NCBI GenBank assembly: GCA_035761165.1
Contig: DASTRO010000196.1
Location: 1-6,714, forward strand
Direction: 5' to 3'
Length of the DNA stretch: 6,714 bases
Origin: CALCHX01 sp035761165
Lineage (GTDB): Bacteria > Gemmatimonadota > Gemmatimonadetes > Gemmatimonadales > Gemmatimonadaceae
Part shown: positions 1 to 4,149 of the stretch, one piece after another
How the letters are laid out: every line of letters starts with the position of its first letter
How positions within the stretch are numbered: position 1 is the stretch's first letter
Program-made: the position numbers and the translations under genes
The notes under the pieces: model-generated
Told to the model about the DNA's origin: nothing
Databases searched by the model: none
The model's input: only the letters and a program-made list of their open reading frames with translations

Positions 1-197
1 AGGCCGCGGCGGCCCCGGACGACGTCGCGATGACGGCGACGAGCGACGCGCCGATGGCGTAGCGCAGGTTGACGCCGAAGAGGAGCGTCAGCATCGGCAC
101 GACGATGATGCCGCCCCCGAGCCCGGTGAGCGCGCCGAGCAGCCCACCGGCGAAGGAGCCGAGGGCGACGAGCAGCGAGAAGGCGAGCAGCGTCATG
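1..197 (-). CDS. TauE/SafE (DUF81) family membrane transporter, N-terminal fragment
   Basis: The reverse strand reads 65 codons from an ATG at 197-195 and runs off the left edge of the window, so the C-terminal part is missing. The peptide starts MTLLAFSLLVALGSFAGG and continues with TGLGGGIIVVPMLTLLFGV, then LRYAIGASLVAVIATSS. A glycine-rich first helix with LGGG followed by a conserved proline (VP), then an 'AIGaSL' stretch before a second helix, is the hallmark of the TauE/SafE permease family. These inner-membrane proteins are usually linked to export or uptake of sulfite, sulfonates or other organic anions; the substrate cannot be told from this fragment. No Shine-Dalgarno precedes the ATG, so the exact start is less certain than the family. 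The gene lies 128 bp downstream of the TPR-GGDEF gene on the same strand, and nothing in its sequence suggests a role in c-di-GMP signalling. Confidence 0.85.
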
Positions 198-325
198 CCG
201 CGGAGGGTGCGGTGAGGGCGGGGGGCGCGGGCGGACGCGCGCCGCGGCCGCGCCGGCGGGAGGGGCCCCGGGAACGACGGAGCCGCCGGTAAGCTAACCT
301 CGCGCTGCCCACCCCGCCCCGCCGG
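198..325. other. Intergenic spacer, TPR-GGDEF gene to TauE-like gene
   Basis: This 128-bp spacer holds no gene. It is extremely GC-rich apart from a short AT-containing patch near 291-299. On the minus strand I see neither a good -10/-35 pair nor a hairpin followed by a T-tract. Whether the transporter has its own promoter or is read through from the gene upstream is undecided. Confidence 0.5.
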
Positions 326-2407
326 TCACGCATCCACCGCCGTGAGCCGCTCGTCGGACGACTCGCAGCGCAGGCGCCCCTCCGCCACCCAGCCGTCGAT
401 CTGGCGTTGCGTGGCGTGAAGGACGTGCGTCGGCGGCGCGCCATCGCCTGGCACGTAGCCCGCCCACGCGTTGCGCCCGAGCCGCTTCGCCGCGTAGGTC
501 CCGTGGTCGGCCAGGCTCACCACCTCCTCCCACGCCAGCGCGTCCGGGTCGCCCGAGACGAAGGGGAAGACCGCGTAGCCGATGGAGCAGGTGGCGCGCA
601 GCACGCGCCCACCCTCCAGCACCGTGGTGTGCGCCTCCACCGCGGCTCGCAGCCGCTCGGCCTGCTGCGCGGCCTGCTCGCGGTCCGTGAAGCGGCCCAG
701 CACCAGGAACTCCTCGCCGCCCCAGCGGACCACCACGTCGCTCTCCCGACTGGCCGCCTGCAGCACCCGCGTGAGCTCCACCAGCAGCCGGTCGCCGGCG
801 GCGTGGCCGTGCTCGTCGTTGATCCGCTTGAAGTGGTCCAGGTCCACCAGGTAGAAGACGAGGTCCGCGTCGTCGGCCGGCAGCCCGCGCTCGGCGGCGA
901 CGCGGTGGCGGCGCACGCTGGCCGCCACGTCCATCGCGATCGTCTGCTGCAGGAAGCGCCGGTTCCGCGCGCCGGTGAGCGCGTCGGTCATGCTCAGCTC
1001 CTCCGCCATCCGCGCGCGCTCGGCGCGGCGGCGATAGCGTGCCAGCCCCACCAGCCCGACGAGCAGGCCGATGGCGATCACGCCATTGCGCTGCACGGCG
1101 CGGCGCTCCGCCGCCAGCAGGGCGAGCGCCTCCTGCCGCTGCGCGTGCGCCAGCTCGTGCTCGCGGCGCTCCTCGCTGAAGCGGCGCTCCAGCCCCGCCA
1201 CGCGGCGCGACGTGTTGTCGTCGAAGATCGAGTCGCTGAGCGCCTTGAAGCGCTTGTACGACGCCAGCGCGGCGGCCGGCGCGCCGCGCGCCTCCTGCAC
1301 CGCGGCCAGCGCCTCCCACGCCTGGCGTGCCAGCTCGCGCGACGGCATCGCCTCCGCGACGGCGAGCGCGCGGCGCGTCGTCGCCTCGGCCGTCGCCAGG
1401 CGACCCCGCGCGCGCTCCACCGCGGCCAGGCCGAGCAGGTTCCGCACGGCGAGCCCACGGTCTCCCACCTCGTCGCCGATGCGCAGTGCCTCGGTGAGCT
1501 CGGCGTGCGCCGAGTCGAGCTGCCCCAGCGCCAGGTAGGCCACGCCCAGGTTGCGGTGCGCGAGCGCGATGGCCGAGCGGTCCCCCACCTGACGGCGCAG
1601 CCGCAGCGACTCGCGGTGCGGCGCGAGCGCCCGGGCGTACGCGCCGCGCTCCTGGTACATGTCGCCGATGTTGCTCAGCGTCGCCGCCACGCGCGCCGTG
1701 CTGCCCTGGGCGCGGCGTAGCACCAGCGCGCTGTCGAAGTAGGCGAGCGCCAGGTCGTACTGCCGCAGCCGGCCGTAGACGATGCCGATGTTGTTCAGCG
1801 AGAGGGCGATCGCCGCCGTGTCGCGCAGTGGGTCGCGCAGGCGGCGCGCCTCGAGGTGGTAGTCGAGCGCGACGCCGTACTCGGCCAGGTCGGTGGAGTA
1901 GACGAAGCCGAGATTGTTGAGCGAGTTGGCGATCTCGCGCGGCGCGCCGATCTCCCGCTGGACGACCAGCGCCTCCTCGAACAGCTCCACGGCGCGCAGC
2001 GGGTCGCCACGCCGCTGGGCGATGGTGCCGAGATTGCTGATGGCGCGCGCCAGCCCGGGACGCTGTCCCGCGCGCTCGGCCAGCCGCCGGCCGCGCTCGG
2101 CGTAGGCCACGGCCGAGTCGTACTGCGCGAGCGTCATGTACGCCCAGGCCATCTCGTCGAGCGTGGCGACGTGCGCGGAGTCGTCCGGCATGCGGGCGAA
2201 GATGCGCAGTGCCTCCGCCCCGTAGGCGAGCGCGCGGGCCGGCTCGTCGCCCTTGTAGGCGTCGACCAGGCGGGCCAGCGCGCGGCCGCGCGCCGCGTCG
2301 CTGAGCGCGGGAGGCGGGGCATCGGGCGCGGCCGGCGCCTGGGCGCGCGGCGGGGGGGCGGCGACGGCCAGCAGGAGCGCGACGGTCTGACGGAGGAGCG
2401 AGGGCAT
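326..2407 (-). CDS. Periplasmic TPR-array, membrane-anchored diguanylate cyclase (GGEEF)
   Basis: This 693-residue protein is predicted to make c-di-GMP from two GTP at the inner face of the membrane under control of a periplasmic TPR sensor. Residues 1-24 look like a signal peptide (basic MPSLLRQ, a Leu/Ala core, AQA before the likely cleavage site). Residues 41-400 are about nine TPR units with near-constant 40-residue spacing (NNLGFVY, NNIGIVY, SNIGDMY, RNLGVAY). Residues 400-440 are charged and coiled-coil-like, 441-457 form one membrane helix, and 470-650 form the GGDEF domain. In that domain are the DALTGARNRRF start, the metal/GTP-binding DLDHFKRIND segment at 522-531 and the active-site GGEEF at 563-567. 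R554-x-x-D557 sits exactly where the inhibitory I-site belongs, so product inhibition is expected. A 39-residue tail follows the domain. The ATG at 2407 was chosen because the signal peptide begins there; the frame stays open upstream but has no family-like sequence. No Shine-Dalgarno is visible. The gene is 152 bp downstream of the FecR-type gene on the same strand and may be co-transcribed with it. Confidence 0.95.
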   Translation of the reverse strand: MPSLLRQTVALLLAVAAPPPRAQAPAAPDAPPPALSDAARGRALARLVDAYKGDEPARALAYGAEALRIFARMPDDSAHVATLDEMAWAYMTLAQYDSAVAYAERGRRLAERAGQRPGLARAISNLGTIAQRRGDPLRAVELFEEALVVQREIGAPREIANSLNNLGFVYSTDLAEYGVALDYHLEARRLRDPLRDTAAIALSLNNIGIVYGRLRQYDLALAYFDSALVLRRAQGSTARVAATLSNIGDMYQERGAYARALAPHRESLRLRRQVGDRSAIALAHRNLGVAYLALGQLDSAHAELTEALRIGDEVGDRGLAVRNLLGLAAVERARGRLATAEATTRRALAVAEAMPSRELARQAWEALAAVQEARGAPAAALASYKRFKALSDSIFDDNTSRRVAGLERRFSEERREHELAHAQRQEALALLAAERRAVQRNGVIAIGLLVGLVGLARYRRRAERARMAEELSMTDALTGARNRRFLQQTIAMDVAASVRRHRVAAERGLPADDADLVFYLVDLDHFKRINDEHGHAAGDRLLVELTRVLQAASRESDVVVRWGGEEFLVLGRFTDREQAAQQAERLRAAVEAHTTVLEGGRVLRATCSIGYAVFPFVSGDPDALAWEEVVSLADHGTYAAKRLGRNAWAGYVPGDGAPPTHVLHATQRQIDGWVAEGRLRCESSDERLTAVDA
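1208..2287 (-). repeat. TPR-encoding repeat array, about nine units of 40 codons
   Basis: Residues 41-400 of the TPR-GGDEF protein divide into nine blocks of about 40 residues. The TPR landmark positions (N-L/I-G, then Y, G and A) recur at nearly fixed offsets. I see only one single-residue shift, in the third block around STDLAEY (residues 171-177). The first and last two blocks are degenerate. A 40-residue repeat is longer than the canonical 34-residue TPR and resembles the extended-helix class found in Rap and kinesin-light-chain-type TPR domains. The repeats are conserved as protein but not as near-identical DNA. Confidence 0.8.
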
Positions 2408-2559
2408 GGAGCGGGACGGCGGGGCGCGTCGGACGGGCCATCGTAGGACGACGACCCGCCGCGAACGGTAATGACGAGCTCGCCTCTCGTGGAGCCCCGC
2501 GACCACGCCCCGCGGCGCCTGGCGCGACCCGGCGGCGCGGTGCGCCGGCGGCCGTCGCG
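2408..2559. other. Intergenic spacer between the FecR-type and TPR-GGDEF genes
   Basis: This 152-bp spacer on the minus-strand transcription unit has no convincing gene. Just past the FecR-type stop codon there is a small hairpin (arms CGGCGC at 2533-2538 and GCGCCG at 2542-2547) without a following T-tract. It could attenuate or mark the end of the first gene, but in DNA this GC-rich such short stems are common. Confidence 0.4.
2440..2471 (-). promoter_or_regulatory. Weak candidate promoter for the TPR-GGDEF gene
   Basis: On the minus strand TACGAT (2445-2440) matches the -10 consensus at four of six positions and begins 38 bases upstream of the ATG. TTACCG (2471-2466) could be a -35, but the 20-base spacer is too long for a good sigma-70 promoter. 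It is listed because it lies in the only AT-containing patch of this spacer; it may be chance. Confidence 0.18.
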
Positions 2560-3822
2560 CTACGGCGTGCCGCTCGCCGCGTCGTGGAACACGCGCTCGG
2601 CCCCCCGCGACGTGGCCCGTGCGCGGCCGGCCGCCTCCAGCGCGGCCACGAGGACGGACGCCGAGTCGAGCGGCGCGCGCACCGTCACGCGCCGGTCGAG
2701 CAGCGCCGAGTCGGCCAGCACCACCTGCAGCCCGTACCACCGCTGGACCAGCGGCGGCAGCTCGCGCATCCGGCGGTTCACCGCCGCGAACTCGCCCATC
2801 GTCCACCCGAGCATCTCCTCGAGCTGCTGGGCGGTCGGCTCGGCCAGCCCGCCGTCGGCCGCGACGACGACGGCATCGCCGGTGGTGAGCGACCGGACGG
2901 AGTCGCCGACGCTGAGCGTCACCAGCCCGTCCTGCACGCGGACGAGGATGACCGAATCGGTGTAGGCGCTGACGTCGAAGACGGTACCGGCGGCGGTGAT
3001 GCGGGCCGGCCCGGTGCGCACGTGGAACGGCCGGTCGTCGGCCTCGCCGACCGTGAACGACCCCGTCCCCACCAGCCCGACGGCGCGCAGCGACTCGCCG
3101 AAGCGGGGCGGGATGCGGAGGTGCGAGTCGGGCCCGAGCGTCGCCCGGCTGCCGTCGGCGAGATCGATGTTGGCGCGGCGCCCCGGGGGCGTGGCGACGT
3201 CGCGCGTGTCGCTCGAGGCCAGTGCGGCGTCGATGCGCCCGTTGACGTCGCGCGCGCTGAGCGTGCGGACGCCGAAGACGATGGCGGCGACGACCACCAG
3301 GGCGATCGCCGCCATCAGCACCGCGCTCACCCCGCCGCGCTCGTCGGCGACGTGCGCCACGTGGGTGGCCGCCTCGTGGCGCGAGAGGTCGCGGCGCAGG
3401 TGGGCGGCGTGCTCGCTGTCGGGCGGCGGCGCGTGGAGCACGGAGGCGAACTCGCGCCACGCCTCGTCCACGTCCGCCGGCTGCCGGGGCACGGCGCGGT
3501 GCGGCGTCGCCCCGCCCTCGTGCTCGTGGAAGCGGTGCAGTGCGGCCCGGCGCCCGTTCTCGCGCACGGCTTCCTTGTGGATGGCGTCGCGCAGGAAGAA
3601 CTCGAGGTCGCCCGGGGACAGGAAGCGCTCGCGCTGCTTCCAGGCGTCGTAGAGCGCGCCCTCCACCAGGCGCGGCGCCGCCTCGGGCTCGGTGAGCTCC
3701 GTCCGCGCGACGGCGAGCAGCGGATCGTACTCCTCGCGGAAGACGCGCTCCAGGGCGGCCTCGTCACCCTGCTTGAAACGGGTCAGGTCATCGGGGGCGA
3801 TCTTCGTGAACGAGCCGGTCAT
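2560..3822 (-). CDS. Sigma-70 region-2-like / transmembrane / FecR / STN-like fusion protein
   Basis: This 420-residue protein is probably an envelope-signalling regulator. Residues 10-100 resemble region 2 of ECF sigma factors: FKQGDEAALERVFREEYD, then LVEGALYDAWKQRERF and LEFFLRDAIHKEAVRENGRR match the helix pattern and the aromatic/tryptophan positions of that core-polymerase-binding domain. No region 4 helix-turn-helix follows. Instead there is a histidine-rich linker with an anti-sigma-like DVDEAWREF segment (118-126), one membrane helix at about 165-188, and a periplasmic FecR domain at about 211-324 with LADGSRATLGPDS, GTGSFTV, RPFHVRTG and GTVFDVSAY. At about 352-412 is an STN/DUF4974-like module (LPPLVQRWYGLQVVL, RRVTVRAPLDS). 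FecR proteins normally control a separate ECF sigma factor in response to an outer-membrane TonB receptor; neither partner is in this window. The ATG at 3822 is fixed by a strong Shine-Dalgarno and by the start of homology. The FecR assignment is firm. The sigma-like assignment is by eye and moderate. Confidence 0.9.
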   Translation of the reverse strand: MTGSFTKIAPDDLTRFKQGDEAALERVFREEYDPLLAVARTELTEPEAAPRLVEGALYDAWKQRERFLSPGDLEFFLRDAIHKEAVRENGRRAALHRFHEHEGGATPHRAVPRQPADVDEAWREFASVLHAPPPDSEHAAHLRRDLSRHEAATHVAHVADERGGVSAVLMAAIALVVVAAIVFGVRTLSARDVNGRIDAALASSDTRDVATPPGRRANIDLADGSRATLGPDSHLRIPPRFGESLRAVGLVGTGSFTVGEADDRPFHVRTGPARITAAGTVFDVSAYTDSVILVRVQDGLVTLSVGDSVRSLTTGDAVVVAADGGLAEPTAQQLEEMLGWTMGEFAAVNRRMRELPPLVQRWYGLQVVLADSALLDRRVTVRAPLDSASVLVAALEAAGRARATSRGAERVFHDAASGTP

Positions 3823-3826
3823 GCGG

Positions 3827-3832
3827 ACCTCC
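3827..3832 (-). promoter_or_regulatory. Strong ribosome binding site of the FecR-type gene
   Basis: GGAGGT on the minus strand lies four bases before the ATG at 3822. It is the only near-consensus Shine-Dalgarno at usable distance from any start codon in the window, and it decides the start of the fusion protein. It shows that the sigma-like N-terminal segment is translated as part of the same polypeptide. Confidence 0.85.
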
Positions 3833-3900
3833 GCTCTGATGGGATCGGATACCCGACTGCACTGCACCAATGGGCCGCATGCCGCGGGAGCGCAAGACGC

Positions 3901-3929
3901 GGATCGCCCGGCGGTGGGCCACCGGTTCC
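3901..3929 (-). promoter_or_regulatory. Candidate ECF-type promoter for the FecR-type gene
   Basis: On the minus strand GGAACC (3929-3924) resembles the -35 'GGAAC' element common to many ECF sigma promoters. CGATCC follows after 17 bases (3906-3901) at a -10-like place. The next start codon on this strand is 3822, giving a leader of about 70 bases. Both elements overlap the inverted repeat and one GGATCG repeat. The match is short, so the call rests mostly on position and on the ECF/FecR nature of the gene. Confidence 0.2.
3912..3924. repeat. Short inverted repeat, possible operator
   Basis: CGGTGG and CCACCG are perfect inverted arms around a single G. The site lies in the divergent region between the two elements of the candidate ECF-type promoter. 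Arms of six bases arise easily by chance in GC-rich DNA. Confidence 0.25.
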
Positions 3930-4070
3930 GGCGTCGCACGGATCGGACCGCCGTTGCCGTCGGCTGGTGCCGGGCTGGGCTGCAGACTACTCTTCGTTCG
4001 CCGGCGCCGCACGGCGGGGCACCGGCCGCAAGGCGGGGACACGGGTGCGACGTCCCCGGACCGTCACGCT

Positions 4071-4094
4071 GGCTGGCGACGATGTCGGCCAGCC
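4071..4094 (+). repeat. Stem-loop in the leader of the GGDEF-EAL gene
   Basis: GGCTGGCGAC (4071-4080) pairs with GTC (4084-4086) and GCCAGCC (4088-4094). This gives ten base pairs with a three-base loop (GAT) and a single bulged G at 4087. It begins 79 bases upstream of the assigned ATG and ends 15 bases before a GGAGGT at 4109-4114. If it is transcribed it would be a stable 5' leader hairpin; as DNA it could be an operator. No T-tract follows, so a terminator is unlikely. Confidence 0.5.
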
Positions 4095-4149
4095 GTGGGC
4101 CGGCGCGCGGAGGTCCATCGCCGCCCGTCACCTTCGCTCCGACATCGTC

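Larger units (their letters stand above)
3823..4149. promoter_or_regulatory. Divergent intergenic control region
   Basis: These 327 bp separate the minus-strand FecR-type gene from the plus-strand CHASE3-PAS-GGDEF-EAL gene and should hold both promoters. The open frames crossing it lack any family-like sequence. I find no good sigma-70 promoter on either strand. What stands out is three GGATCG copies (3842, 3901 and 3940, two of them extended to GGATCGGA), a 13-bp inverted repeat at 3912-3924, a GGAACC motif on the minus strand, and a hairpin at 4071-4094. Confidence 0.6.

Noticed and set aside
407..1720. A 437-codon plus-strand open frame antisense to the TPR-GGDEF gene
   Set aside because: It has His/Arg/Leu-rich composition and no domain, and is exactly antisense to conserved motifs of a firm gene.
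294..2441. A 715-codon minus-strand open frame overlapping the TPR-GGDEF gene in another frame
   Set aside because: Its translation is Arg/Ala/Gly/Pro-rich with no recognisable domain, while the overlapping frame has a signal peptide, TPRs and GGEEF. It is a GC-bias by-product.
2529..2548. An intrinsic terminator after the FecR-type gene
   Set aside because: The short GC hairpin has no T-tract on the minus strand and such stems are frequent in this composition.
2408..3460. Upstream extension of the TPR-GGDEF frame by 351 codons
   Set aside because: The extension is Arg/Ala-rich, overlaps the FecR-type gene in another frame, and would bury the signal peptide in mid-protein.
3788..4042. A small 84-codon minus-strand gene in the divergent region
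   Set aside because: It overlaps the start of the FecR-type gene, has no ribosome binding site or domain, and is Arg/Pro-rich like other spurious frames.
2584..4149. Upstream extension of the GGDEF-EAL frame by 522 codons across the FecR-type gene
   Set aside because: The frame happens to stay open, but the sequence is antisense to FecR motifs and low in complexity. CHASE3 and TM1 begin after the ATG at 4150.
4045..4149. A c-di-GMP (GEMM) riboswitch in the leader of the GGDEF-EAL gene
   Set aside because: There is one hairpin, but I cannot identify the conserved two-helix architecture and joining motifs. A covariance search would decide.
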